From Bacteroidota bacterium (GTDB lineage: Bacteria > Bacteroidota > Bacteroidia > Bacteroidales > Bacteroidaceae), in assembly GCA_023458215.1 (NCBI GenBank), contig JAEXAJ010000046.1, forward strand, positions 1-64,000: a DNA stretch of 64,000 bases. Reading direction: 5' to 3'. The notes beneath the pieces were generated by a model. The model did not search any database and was not told the origin of the DNA. It saw only the letters and a list, made by a program, of their open reading frames with translations. Shown here one piece after another: positions 8,150-16,973 of this stretch. The first letter of the stretch is position 1; every line of letters starts with the position of its first letter. Both the position numbers and the translations under genes were made by a program.

Positions 8150-8602
8150 ATGTTTATGAAAAGACTTATTCGCACCACACTATGCTGCCTGCTACTTCTA
8201 TGCAGTACCGCCGCCCTATATGCCCAGCAAGGGTTACAGATAGCCACCGTATTCCAGAAGTACGGCAATCAGAAGGGAGCAACCTATGTGGAACTCTCAA
8301 AGATGCTATCGAAAGAATGGGACATCACCCACTACAAGAGCCTGAAGTTGGCTAAAGCAGAAAAAGCATTACCGGACATCTATCAATGCCTGGAAGCTGA
8401 CAAACAGAATGCAAAAAAAATAAAGGAAGTGATAACCAACGGTGAGATACAGTCCGGTTATTATCAACTCCCGCCCCTCAAAGGAAACATTAACCGGTTC
8501 ATTCTTTTCCGAAACGGGAAGAAAGGGGACGCTACGCTGATCTATATCGAAGGCGAGATAGACAGCGACGACCTAGTCTCCCTGATGTTCAGTAAAGAAT
8601 AA
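8150..8602 (+). CDS. Secreted protein of unknown function in the ECF sigma operon
   Basis: A 150-aa protein with a clear signal peptide (RTTLCCLLLLCSTAALYAQQ). The mature part is about 125 residues of mixed helix and strand, rich in lysine, ending DSDDLVSLMFSKE. It may be related to the DUF4252/DUF6108-type proteins often encoded beside Bacteroides ECF sigma factors, but this is not certain from sequence alone. Starts at 8150 or 8156 are both possible; AAAGGA at 8135-8140 fits 8150 better. It lies 16 bases after the putative anti-sigma gene. Confidence 0.72.
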   Translation: MFMKRLIRTTLCCLLLLCSTAALYAQQGLQIATVFQKYGNQKGATYVELSKMLSKEWDITHYKSLKLAKAEKALPDIYQCLEADKQNAKKIKEVITNGEIQSGYYQLPPLKGNINRFILFRNGKKGDATLIYIEGEIDSDDLVSLMFSKE

Positions 8603-8637
8603 ACTCGAAACTAAATAGTATTATTAATTAAACAAAT

Positions 8638-9522
8638 ATGATTATGAAACACATCATTTTAGTATTTTTCCTCATGGCTTCTTTCTCTGCCATGGGTCAA
8701 GAAAGTATTCCACAAGACACGACCATCTATTTGAATGGAAGAAAAATGACTATCCGTGAAAATAATGGAAAAATCAAAGTGAAAATGTACGAAGCAAAAA
8801 CGGCAAGTGATACCATTGAGAACGCTCAAGTCTTTGAAGGCGTTTATCTGGACGGGCGCAGCATTGAACGTACTACTACTGTCTCCGTACCTTTCGTAAA
8901 GAAGAAGAAAGGTTACTATTCCTTCGATCCACATTATCCTGCTATCTATTTCGGCTTTAACAAATTAGGTGGACAAGCATTTCGCTATTCGGCAGAAGTA
9001 CCGCAAATTGGAACTAAATCATGGGAATGGGGCATTAATCCTTTCTCGGGCGGTATAGCCATCACAAGGGATAATCACTGGGGAGTAACCTCCGCATTAG
9101 GTCTTGCCCGCATGGTCTACAAGCTGGATAACAACTATGGCTTCGAGAAAGTCGATGGTATTACCGTTTGTCAACCTGCCGCAGAAGGAATCGAATATAA
9201 AAAGAGCTGGTTAAGATACTGGGCTTTCCGCGTACCTGTCAGTTTGGAGTGGCAAACTAAATTTGGTAGTAGCCGTGCCTTTATTAGCGCAGGTGTAGAA
9301 GCTGAATGGCGTGTAGGTATTAAATCAAGAGCCAAATACAATGGTGACAAGCATACGCTCAGCAGTAACCTGAACGCAAATCCATTAGGGCTTAACATGC
9401 TGTTGCAGGCCGGTTATGGTAGCTTTGCTTTTAATGCACGTTTTGCCCTCACTCCTCTGTTCGAGAAGAATAAAGGACCGGAGCTTTATCCTGCATCGCT
9501 CGGCATCGGATGGTATTGGTAA
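8638..9522 (+). CDS. Putative outer-membrane beta-barrel protein
   Basis: A 294-aa protein with a signal peptide (HIILVFFLMASFSAMGQ, cleavage after MG). A short periplasmic segment comes next (residues about 22-80), then alternating amphipathic strands ending in the aromatic-rich C-terminus GIGWYW typical of barrels. It lies 35 bases after the previous gene and before a strong terminator, so it is the last member of the ECF sigma operon. Its ligand or function is unknown. The alternative start at 8644 removes only two residues. Confidence 0.75.
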   Translation: MIMKHIILVFFLMASFSAMGQESIPQDTTIYLNGRKMTIRENNGKIKVKMYEAKTASDTIENAQVFEGVYLDGRSIERTTTVSVPFVKKKKGYYSFDPHYPAIYFGFNKLGGQAFRYSAEVPQIGTKSWEWGINPFSGGIAITRDNHWGVTSALGLARMVYKLDNNYGFEKVDGITVCQPAAEGIEYKKSWLRYWAFRVPVSLEWQTKFGSSRAFISAGVEAEWRVGIKSRAKYNGDKHTLSSNLNANPLGLNMLLQAGYGSFAFNARFALTPLFEKNKGPELYPASLGIGWYW

Positions 9523-9550
9523 TACACCAACTATCTAATTTATATAAAGC

Positions 9551-9604
9551 GATCCCCCTTCCGTTCTCTAGTCCTAATGAGAAGATGCGGAAGGGGGATT
9601 TTCT
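9551..9604 (+). terminator. Rho-independent terminator of the ECF sigma operon
   Basis: GATCCCCCTTCCG (9551-9563) pairs with CGGAAGGGGGATT (9588-9600), and the stem runs into TTTTCTT. Confidence 0.85.
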
Positions 9605-9635
9605 TAAAAAATTATTTGCAATGAAAGAAGTTCAA

Positions 9636-11336
9636 TTAGAAACGTACACCTAATGTGAGTAATACTTGGCTCCGGGTATTTTTAACCTTTGTCACTACAG
9701 GAGGATCAGCAAACCCCATATCGCCATCATAACCAATATTTATAAATGGATAGAAGTCTTCTTTATAAGTAGAATATTTATAAGCTAAATCAGCATAAAA
9801 CATAGAACCACGATAACCGATACCCAATGTATAATTACTCAATGACTTCGTATTAGCAAAGTCTGTATCAGTTTGAATAGAGTTCAAAGCCAAATCTTTA
9901 CAAGCATTATTATCAAAAATGGTAGTGGTATAGTTATATCCGGCACGCAAAGCAAACTGAGGTATAATTTTATATTCCGCACCCAAACGAATAGTACTCA
10001 CACCCTTCATTAATGAAGTAGATGCATTCTCTGTTTCAAAACCATCAGAATATCCTCCCGGCTCTTTAAACTTCATAGTAGAATAATCCTGATATTCATA
10101 TTCAGCACCTAACGCCCAGCTCTTGCCAATAGTATATCCCAAACTCGCATTGTATTTCCATGGAGTCTGAAGACGAAATGGACGTACCATATCACCATCC
10201 AATATATTATAAGTATTTACATCATATAAACCTATGTTTCCGCTTGGTATTCCGTCTTTATTTTCAATAGCCAAATCATTGAATATATCCGATTCCAATC
10301 GGGCATTAGTCTTATAATCCAATTTATAGAATGTCGGAGTATGAATAGCAAGACCAATACGCAATGGAGAAGATTCAAAAGGACGTATGATAGCACCAAA
10401 TTTCATATCAAACCCCGAACCACTTACTTTATTCCAACTCTGCAAATTATACTTTTCATCATGTCCATAATCTTCAGAATAGTAAGTATATTTGTTATAA
10501 TCTATAACATAAGCTCCAACTGTAAATCCTAAATATACCCGATCGTTGAAGTTGAACGAAACATTGAAATCATATTGATCAATACCGCCACGTTCTTCCG
10601 AACGAAAACTACCATTTGCTCCATCATACATCCCGCGATATTCACCAATAGTACGATACATCAGTTCTCCATCAAGGTTTTTAACATGCTCTCCATTTAC
10701 TGCATAAGGTTCGTAATTCTTGTAATTAGGATTATTCTGCAAGATTTCATCCAATCCCTTTTGAGAAATAAGATCTGTAAGCAAATGACTATCATATCCT
10801 AAGGCAGAAAGCCATCCCACATTATTATCATTATAAGGATTATTACCCCATTTCTCAATACCCATAGCCTGGTCTGCCATGTAGAAGGTTTGCGAAAAAT
10901 TACCAAGATTACCTCCCATAGCCATATTCTTATAGAATGATTTCGCTTTCTTATAGTTGAATCCGAAATTTACATAACGCAAAGCTGTTTCATTGCCTAT
11001 CTTTGTAGAAAGTACAAACCCTGCATTATCAAAAGCCCCTCTAAACTTATCTGAGTTCCATTTATTACCCTGATAATTGCTTTCTGTACCATAAGAAGAT
11101 AGACCGAATGATACCATTGCATCATTACTTCTATATATACCGATACCTGCCGGATTTGTTCCTATTGTGGAGATATCACCACCTAAAGCTCCCATCGCAC
11201 CACCCATACCTACAAAACGAGCAGTACCATTCAAATCCGTATTAGCAATCTTGGCAGCATCGTATATTGTCTGCGCATTGACCGAAGCCACTGCGGTTAA
11301 TAAACCTAAAGTGGCTAAACCTATTATCTTTTTCAT
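9636..11336 (-). CDS. OmpP1/FadL-like outer-membrane protein ('hemin receptor'-type)
   Basis: A 566-aa barrel with a signal peptide (GLATLGLLTAVASVNAQ). The conserved opening AARFVGMGGA-like segment (TARFVGMGGAMGALGGD, about residues 38-54) followed by NPAGIGIYR is the signature of the OmpP1/FadL/TodX family, which carries hydrophobic compounds across the outer membrane. In Bacteroides such proteins are often labelled hemin receptors, but nothing here shows haem binding. The C-terminus ends VLLTLGVRF. It starts 39 bases downstream of the low-complexity secreted protein gene and is probably in its operon. Confidence 0.85.
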   Translation of the reverse strand: MKKIIGLATLGLLTAVASVNAQTIYDAAKIANTDLNGTARFVGMGGAMGALGGDISTIGTNPAGIGIYRSNDAMVSFGLSSYGTESNYQGNKWNSDKFRGAFDNAGFVLSTKIGNETALRYVNFGFNYKKAKSFYKNMAMGGNLGNFSQTFYMADQAMGIEKWGNNPYNDNNVGWLSALGYDSHLLTDLISQKGLDEILQNNPNYKNYEPYAVNGEHVKNLDGELMYRTIGEYRGMYDGANGSFRSEERGGIDQYDFNVSFNFNDRVYLGFTVGAYVIDYNKYTYYSEDYGHDEKYNLQSWNKVSGSGFDMKFGAIIRPFESSPLRIGLAIHTPTFYKLDYKTNARLESDIFNDLAIENKDGIPSGNIGLYDVNTYNILDGDMVRPFRLQTPWKYNASLGYTIGKSWALGAEYEYQDYSTMKFKEPGGYSDGFETENASTSLMKGVSTIRLGAEYKIIPQFALRAGYNYTTTIFDNNACKDLALNSIQTDTDFANTKSLSNYTLGIGYRGSMFYADLAYKYSTYKEDFYPFINIGYDGDMGFADPPVVTKVKNTRSQVLLTLGVRF

Positions 11337-11375
11337 AATTGACAGTCTTTTTCTATTTATATATCTTCATAATTC

Positions 11376-12734
11376 TTATCTTCTTCTTGAAGAACCACCG
11401 CCACCACCTGATGAGCGTGTAGAACCTCCACCACCGCCACCGGTTGAATAGCTACGTGATGATGATCCGCTACTACCACTGGAGAAACTACTACGAGTAG
11501 AAGAATTGCTTCTTGAAGATGAATTATTATAATTACTACGATTACTTTCTGTTGAACTACGTGACGGAGCAGTAGAACTACCACGACTATATGAAGAAGT
11601 ACTTCCCGAACGTCTTGTTGCTCCTGAAGAAACAGAAGAAGAACTGCGAGTTGAATTCATCGTCGACGAACTAGCACGTGTACTACTTGGACGAGTATAC
11701 ATACTGCGACGTGTAGAAGAAGCATTGCTACGAACGGAAGATGAAGAACTACGGGTAGTTACTCCAGTACGACCTTCAGCTGATCGTGTACCAACCACGC
11801 GTCTTGTTGCACTAGTTCCATCTTGTCCTCCTCTTCTATAAGTTGACGATCCTGAACGAACAGCAGACCCAGAAGTGGTACGAGTTACTGACGAGGCACC
11901 ACTTCTACGTATAGTAGTAGGCCTACCATTGCTATTTCTAGAAATGGAGCTACGATGCGTGTAAGTGTTACCCCAGTTACTACCGCCTCCCCAGTGTCCT
12001 CCACCAGGATACCAGCCACTACCAGGATAATAATGATGGTGATGATGATGTCCCCATCCATACCAGCCACCGCCGTACCAGCCGCCCCAGCCGAAGCTCC
12101 AACTAGGACCATACCAACTGTTCCAGCCATATCCATAGTAAGGATAGCCACCCCAACCATAGGAGTTATAACGCCAATCCCACCATAGACGGTTACTGAA
12201 TGTAGGGAATGCGTAAGCATACATGCCGTCGGTATATACGTTCCAATCCCAAGAATTCAAACCATAGACCACATCCCAATACATCGGGCTGCTGATACTG
12301 ATGGCATAACGGGGATTGCGGAAACGAATAATACGGGTAGCATATTCGTAATCATCCTGCGAACCGTCGAACTGACCGTTCACCCATTCACCACTCAAAC
12401 CGGGTTCGGATTTTTCTTCAATATACAACGTGTCATCTTCCATAACAAAGTCATTGTCACGAGAGTCGAAACGACGATTATATTCGTCTATGTCACGAGT
12501 ATTTCCCTTGCGGTCTTTTACCACAACTGTAGTGCCCCCATTTGTTGAAGTGACAACCGTTGTCGGTCTATTTGACTTTACCACGACTTCTTCTACCGCA
12601 GTCTTTTTCTTCTCCTGCTTCACTTCTTCCTTCTTTTTGGAAGGGATGTAGTAAAGGTCGTCATCCACACTCTGTGCCGAAAGTGTCCACGGAAGGCACA
12701 AGGCGAAAAGCGATAAAAAAACAATCTTTTTCAT
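11376..12734 (-). CDS. Secreted low-complexity protein, Trp/Gly/His core and Ser/Arg/Thr-rich tail
   Basis: A 452-aa protein with a signal peptide (KIVFLSLFALCLPWTLSAQ). A charged N-terminal region (about 20-110) leads to an aromatic stretch with WDVVYG and DWRYNSYGWGG. A Trp/Gly/Tyr-rich segment follows that contains six consecutive histidines. The last ~170 residues are almost wholly Ser, Arg, Thr and Gly and end in Gly runs and SSRRR. Similar Bacteroides proteins have been named 'vitellogenin' from composition alone, which has no functional meaning. The start at 12734 is preferred over an upstream in-frame ATG because it gives a clean signal peptide. Confidence 0.8.
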   Translation of the reverse strand: MKKIVFLSLFALCLPWTLSAQSVDDDLYYIPSKKKEEVKQEKKKTAVEEVVVKSNRPTTVVTSTNGGTTVVVKDRKGNTRDIDEYNRRFDSRDNDFVMEDDTLYIEEKSEPGLSGEWVNGQFDGSQDDYEYATRIIRFRNPRYAISISSPMYWDVVYGLNSWDWNVYTDGMYAYAFPTFSNRLWWDWRYNSYGWGGYPYYGYGWNSWYGPSWSFGWGGWYGGGWYGWGHHHHHHYYPGSGWYPGGGHWGGGSNWGNTYTHRSSISRNSNGRPTTIRRSGASSVTRTTSGSAVRSGSSTYRRGGQDGTSATRRVVGTRSAEGRTGVTTRSSSSSVRSNASSTRRSMYTRPSSTRASSSTMNSTRSSSSVSSGATRRSGSTSSYSRGSSTAPSRSSTESNRSNYNNSSSRSNSSTRSSFSSGSSGSSSRSYSTGGGGGGSTRSSGGGGGSSRRR

Positions 12735-12779
12735 ATTCGTTGAGTTTATGTGTTTACAACTAGGTATTTTCTTACGCCA

Positions 12780-12787
12780 CAAAGATA
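12780..12787 (-). promoter_or_regulatory. Bacteroides -7 element for the low-complexity protein/OmpP1 operon
   Basis: TATCTTTG on the minus strand (12787-12780), 46 bases upstream of the ATG at 12734. Confidence 0.68.
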
Positions 12788-12852
12788 ACGACGGGATTTG
12801 TTCTATCTTGCAGATTTTCCCGATAGATTTATAGGGAAACCCCTAAAAGCAC

Positions 12853-12860
12853 TATCTTTG
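12853..12860 (+). promoter_or_regulatory. Bacteroides -7 element for prmA
   Basis: TATCTTTG 79 bases upstream of the prmA ATG. TTTA at 12828-12831 is a weak -33 candidate. It diverges from the promoter at 12780. Confidence 0.7.
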
Positions 12861-12939
12861 CAGCCGATAAACAAATATACGCAGAAATAGATTTGCCGCC
12901 TATGGCAAGCTTCTGCATTTAACAAATAATCATATTCCG

Positions 12940-13782
12940 ATGAAATATTTAGAATTTTCCTTCCGCACCACACCCTGCACAGAGATTGCCAACGACGTAC
13001 TTTCCGCCGTTCTGGGTGAAGTAGGTTTCGAAAGTTTTGTTGAACAGACCGATGGCATTTCCGCCTATATACAGAAAGATACCTATCACGAAACCGCACT
13101 TAAAGAAGCTTTGGCTGACTTCCCTGTGCCCGATACCCGAATAGAGTACAGCTTTGCCGAAGCCGAAGATAAAGACTGGAACGAGGAATGGGAAAAGAAT
13201 TTCTTCCAGCCCATTGTGATAGGCGACCGTTGCGTGATTCATAGCACTTTCCACCTCGACGCGCCCAAGGCTGAATATGATATTGTCATTAATCCGCAGA
13301 TGGCATTCGGCACAGGCCATCACGAAACTACCAGCCTCATCATCAGCGAACTGCTGGATAGCGACCTACAAGGTAAATCCCTGCTCGACATGGGTTGCGG
13401 TACTTCCATCCTTGCCATCCTTGCCCGTATGCGCGGCGCCGCTCCCTGCACCGCTATCGACATAGACGAATGGTGTGTGCGTAATTCTATCGAAAACATA
13501 GAACTGAATAAAGTGGATGATATCACCGTATCGCAAGGAGATGCTTCGGCATTAGCTGACAAAGGCCCGTTTGATGTCGTGATTGCCAACATCAACCGAA
13601 ACATTCTGCTGAATGACATGAAATACTACATTGCCCGCATGAATCCCGGTGCTCAACTCTTTATGAGCGGTTTCTACGTGGACGATATTCCTGTTATACA
13701 AGCAGAAGCCGAACGCAACGGGCTGCACTTAGTGCATCACAAGGAAAAGAACCGTTGGGCAGCGGTGAAATTCAGCAGATAA
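12940..13782 (+). CDS. prmA: Ribosomal protein L11 methyltransferase
   Basis: This 280-aa cytosolic enzyme trimethylates ribosomal protein L11 using S-adenosylmethionine. The family motif PQMAFGTGHHETT (about residues 119-131) is intact. It is followed by the SAM-binding motif LLDMGCGTSILAILA and the catalytic-site segment VVIANINRNILL. Length and the N-terminal substrate-recognition domain match the family. The gene is monocistronic; its stop lies only 11 bases from the stop of the convergent permease gene. Confidence 0.95.
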   Translation: MKYLEFSFRTTPCTEIANDVLSAVLGEVGFESFVEQTDGISAYIQKDTYHETALKEALADFPVPDTRIEYSFAEAEDKDWNEEWEKNFFQPIVIGDRCVIHSTFHLDAPKAEYDIVINPQMAFGTGHHETTSLIISELLDSDLQGKSLLDMGCGTSILAILARMRGAAPCTAIDIDEWCVRNSIENIELNKVDDITVSQGDASALADKGPFDVVIANINRNILLNDMKYYIARMNPGAQLFMSGFYVDDIPVIQAEAERNGLHLVHHKEKNRWAAVKFSR

Positions 13783-13793
13783 AAAGAAAGATT

Positions 13794-15065
13794 TTATTCA
13801 TCCTTCAAAGCCTCTACCGGCGAAATGCGGCTTATGCTACGTGCGGGAATATAAACGCCAAGCCACGTAACTACCAGCATCACCGCATACACCATTGCGG
13901 AAACGATGCAGAAGTGCGTCATAAAATGATTTGTCAGATACAAGCTGTCATTTCCCGGTACATTGTCTTTCAACACATAGAATCCTTCGTAATAGACCCA
14001 TTGGAAGTAAACAAAACAACCGGTAATAACAGCTGCCGTAGTCAAGACAAAAGCTTCTCCAATCAACATTCTACATATCCCTCCCGGTGAAGCACCATAG
14101 GATAGGCGAATACCGATTTCTTCTCTGCGTGTACGTGTATGAAGCCAAAAGGTTCCGCTCACCGCCAACAGAAGATTTATCATAAAGAAGTAGGCCAAAA
14201 CATATTTCATCCGTATCTCATTGGTCACGCCTTCCTTTAAATCACTTTCACGCTTAACTTCCCGGTAAGGAGTCAGTTTGCTAAAAACCAATGAACCGGA
14301 CGCAAGATTATCGTCTGTCCAAGCCATAAATTCCTCTATGAATCGCCCTTCCGACACACCTGCTTTGGTGCGGAAGAAAATACGTATGCCGTAGTCAAAT
14401 GCCCATTCGGGCATCTGGTCCTCATTTCCTAAAGATATCATACGCACGAAATAAGGCTGCATGCCGTTACGCATCTTGATGGGATGCATAACACCTGCCA
14501 CCGGAATTTCGGTAGTATCTCTTGCGCCATACACACTTTGCCCCTCCACATCCTTCTTTCCGAAAAGCAACATCGCCGCATCCTCGGACAGCACAATGCC
14601 GTCTCTTGGAATATCCAGATTTTCAAGTGTCTCCCAAGTATCATCTTTTGCAGAACGAAAGCGCCAAGTACGGAAAAAGCCGGAGTTCGAGAAGAAAGGA
14701 ATATATACGGTTTTCACCCTCGTTGTGTCTCTAAAAATCTCATTCATACTATTACCGGGCGAACTGGGATAAGCACCTGACAATACGCAAGTGGCTGCTT
14801 CTATGTCCTTATTACTACGTACTCCCCTCATTATACGCACATAATCTTCAGCAGGCACAGCAACCGTATCGGCATTGTTGCGCATCAGTTCCATACGGAA
14901 CAGTCCGTCAGCCTCATAGCCGTCAGGAATGGATTGATTGTAATTCAACACAAACAGCGGGTCTATGACCGCCCAACTTACGATTGCTATCACTATCAGT
15001 TCCAGCATAATCCAAAGGTTGTGCCGACGACTGTTCCACAAATGCTTCATAATTTGTCGCAACAT
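13794..15065 (-). CDS. ABC transporter permease, FtsX/MacB type (second of pair)
   Basis: A 423-aa membrane protein with an N-terminal membrane segment (about 17-40), a ~240-residue periplasmic MacB-type core domain, and three C-terminal membrane segments in the FtsX domain (for example VLAYFFMINLLLAVSGTFWL). The motif REEIGIRLSYGASPGGICRML matches the conserved cytoplasmic coupling region, and the end ISPVEALKDE is typical. It follows the other permease after six bases. No ATPase, adaptor or outer-membrane partner is encoded here, so these must come from elsewhere or this is a stand-alone regulon member. Confidence 0.9.
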   Translation of the reverse strand: MLRQIMKHLWNSRRHNLWIMLELIVIAIVSWAVIDPLFVLNYNQSIPDGYEADGLFRMELMRNNADTVAVPAEDYVRIMRGVRSNKDIEAATCVLSGAYPSSPGNSMNEIFRDTTRVKTVYIPFFSNSGFFRTWRFRSAKDDTWETLENLDIPRDGIVLSEDAAMLLFGKKDVEGQSVYGARDTTEIPVAGVMHPIKMRNGMQPYFVRMISLGNEDQMPEWAFDYGIRIFFRTKAGVSEGRFIEEFMAWTDDNLASGSLVFSKLTPYREVKRESDLKEGVTNEIRMKYVLAYFFMINLLLAVSGTFWLHTRTRREEIGIRLSYGASPGGICRMLIGEAFVLTTAAVITGCFVYFQWVYYEGFYVLKDNVPGNDSLYLTNHFMTHFCIVSAMVYAVMLVVTWLGVYIPARSISRISPVEALKDE

Positions 15066-15071
15066 AATCTG

Positions 15072-16376
15072 CTATTTTTGTTTGTTGATTGAATATACAA
15101 TATCTTTTCTCAACGCCACACAGGTAGGTATCAACGCCGACAACAAGTTCAGCACCACACACACTACAAATGTCATGATAAACAGAGTAGGATTGAACAG
15201 CATATCTGCCGTAATGCTCATCTGAATATTATCAGGCAACACATCCGTACCACCGTCCAGCATAGTCAGCAGCCATCTTTGAGCAGACACTACCATACAC
15301 AAAGATATAATCAGTCCTACGACACCTCCCAAGCAGGTCAATAGCAAATTCTCCCACATAACCTGTGAGAAGAGACGCTTCCCGGTTGCTCCAAACGCTT
15401 TGCGGACTCCTATTTCGGGCAACCGCCGTTCCATACGCGAAGAAATCATTCCCGAAAGATTCAGCGCCGGTACCAGCAAAAGCAACAATACCCACAATCC
15501 CATCTCCCGAAATACTTTAAAGAAATCCAAATCATCCATATCATTCGTATAGAACAGTGTCTTCCAATGGAAGTAAGGCTGACCGTGCATCAACAATCGG
15601 TAACCTTCATGGGGCTGACTGTTAAACTTACGTACATACTCGTCCACCTGAAACTTTACTCCGGCAGCATCCTTTGCAGAAGGCAGTAGGATGGCCACCT
15701 GAAACGGACCGATTACATCCCACTGACTAGAATTCTCCACATACCCCGGAATACAAGTATAAGGCAGCCACACCTGCGAATAACTCAAATTCATAGCATA
15801 ACTTGGAGACTTTACCACTCCACAGATACGATAATCCCTGTAATTCAACTTAATACACTCTCCTACTACATCCGATTTTTGAAATACCTGACGAGCCAAG
15901 TCTTCCGAAATGACCGCCGCACAAATTCCACTTCTGAAATCGGCTTCCGTAAAAGGCTTCCCGGCAACGAAAGAAAAATTGAATACTTTCCAAAAGCCCG
16001 TATCGGTCAACTTGACTAATGCAGAAAAAGGACGCTTCACATTCTTTACTTTTACGAACCGACTTTCTGCATCGCTTACAGCCGTAACTGCCTCCACACC
16101 TCTCAAAGGATAAAAACATTCTTTCACGAAAGTGCCCGCAAATCTCCACGTATTGTTCCAACTATTGTCTTCCACATTTTGCATATGCACCGATGTAGCT
16201 ACAAGCATGCGGCTACGATTTGTCTCCGGATAGATGTCCCCCACCTTTATATAATAAAGTACAGCCAACACCATAACCATAGAAATAGCCAATCCGGTGC
16301 CGACAATATAAAGGCTACTGAACAAGGGATTTTGTTTCAGCATCACGAAAGACTGCTGCAAGTATTTTCCTATCAT
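15072..16376 (-). CDS. ABC transporter permease, FtsX/MacB type (first of pair)
   Basis: A 434-aa protein with the same architecture as its downstream neighbour: N-terminal membrane segment (SLYIVGTGLAISMVMVLAVL), periplasmic MacB core domain and a C-terminal FtsX domain with the coupling motif LPEIGVRKAFGATGKRLF. The start at 16376 was chosen because it gives a typical N-terminus (MIGKYLQQSF) and sits 18 bases after the expected start site of a sigma-54-type promoter (16405-16421). An in-frame upstream ATG at 16421 would lie inside that promoter. The related sequence and tight spacing suggest a heterodimeric permease. Confidence 0.88.
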   Translation of the reverse strand: MIGKYLQQSFVMLKQNPLFSSLYIVGTGLAISMVMVLAVLYYIKVGDIYPETNRSRMLVATSVHMQNVEDNSWNNTWRFAGTFVKECFYPLRGVEAVTAVSDAESRFVKVKNVKRPFSALVKLTDTGFWKVFNFSFVAGKPFTEADFRSGICAAVISEDLARQVFQKSDVVGECIKLNYRDYRICGVVKSPSYAMNLSYSQVWLPYTCIPGYVENSSQWDVIGPFQVAILLPSAKDAAGVKFQVDEYVRKFNSQPHEGYRLLMHGQPYFHWKTLFYTNDMDDLDFFKVFREMGLWVLLLLLVPALNLSGMISSRMERRLPEIGVRKAFGATGKRLFSQVMWENLLLTCLGGVVGLIISLCMVVSAQRWLLTMLDGGTDVLPDNIQMSITADMLFNPTLFIMTFVVCVVLNLLSALIPTCVALRKDIVYSINKQK

Positions 16377-16404
16377 ACAGATTTTATTTAACTGAAAACA
16401 AACG

Positions 16405-16421
16405 TGCAAAAAGCAAACCAA
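16405..16421 (-). promoter_or_regulatory. Sigma-54 (RpoN) promoter for the permease pair
   Basis: The minus strand reads TTGGTTTGCTTTTTGCA. It has the invariant GG (-24) and GC (-12) with exactly 10 bases between, plus flanking TTGG and TTGCA that match the consensus YTGGCACGrNNNTTGCW. The expected start site is near 16394, giving an ~18-base leader. No TAnnTTTG element was found for this operon. Confidence 0.68.
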
Positions 16422-16476
16422 AAAGATAACTAGCAGATTTTCAAATCAAAAGAGAAGAGATGCACTGTCCGATAAT

Positions 16477-16498
16477 GAACATATGTTCGTTAATGAAC
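16477..16498 (-). promoter_or_regulatory. Overlapping dyads, candidate enhancer for an NtrC-family activator
   Basis: GAACATATGTTC (16477-16488) is a perfect 12-bp palindrome. It shares its GTTC with a second near-palindrome, GTTCGTTAATGAAC (16485-16498). The pair lies about 80-105 bp upstream of the predicted sigma-54 start site, a usual distance for bacterial enhancer-binding proteins. Confidence 0.55.
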
Positions 16499-16621
16499 AA
16501 ACAAAATCAATGGTTTCGGCTCTGTAATGCCAAGGAATAGCTTCGTAAAGTACGAAAAATAATATCGTATTCAATAAAGATAAATGCCGTAATGAACCTA
16601 GGAAAATGAGCAAAAGCACAA

Positions 16622-16734
16622 TGCAAAACTTCGTCCCACGGTTGCGGGCTCTACGGTTTACATACGAGGGCTGTTCGGCACACAACCGTCAACCGTAGAG
16701 CCCGCAGCTGTAAAACGAAGTTTTATACAGTGCA
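16622..16734. repeat. Imperfect ~110-bp inverted repeat
   Basis: TGCGGGCTCTACGGTT (16643-16658) pairs perfectly with 16691-16706, and AAAACTTCGT (16625-16634) pairs with ACGAAGTTTT (16714-16723). TGCA occurs at both outer ends. The arms are GC-rich compared with the surroundings. It sits in a 597-bp non-coding gap and could be a decayed small mobile element, a structured RNA or a terminator. No T-tract directly follows either arm. Confidence 0.75.
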
Positions 16735-16973
16735 TAAAGACATTATGTATCAGGCAAAAGGACAAAATGCACTTAGGAATCAAGCATTTATCAAGGGGAT
16801 GGTGGATGCAAAAGCCTCAACATAAATAAGAAAATACACGTTTTATTCAATTCAGGACGATACATCGTGCTGGCAAATCATTTGCCAACACTTGCCGTCA
16901 CGGTTGCCGTCACTGCTGTAGTGCCCATGAACAGTGGGTTACAGAGATTCGTGCTGGCGTGCTGGCAAAATAA
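16735..16973. other. Non-coding gap with short TTGCC/TGGCA repeats
   Basis: No gene is supported here. The segment holds a perfect dyad TGGCAAATCATTTGCCA (16871-16887), two copies of TTGCCGTCAC, and two TGCTGGC units near 16950-16970. The repetitive composition differs from the neighbouring genes. A remnant of transferred DNA is possible but unproven. Confidence 0.5.

Noticed and set aside
16377..16421. N-terminal extension of the first permease
   Set aside because: It lies inside the sigma-54 promoter and gives no additional conserved sequence; the start at 16376 has a normal permease N-terminus.
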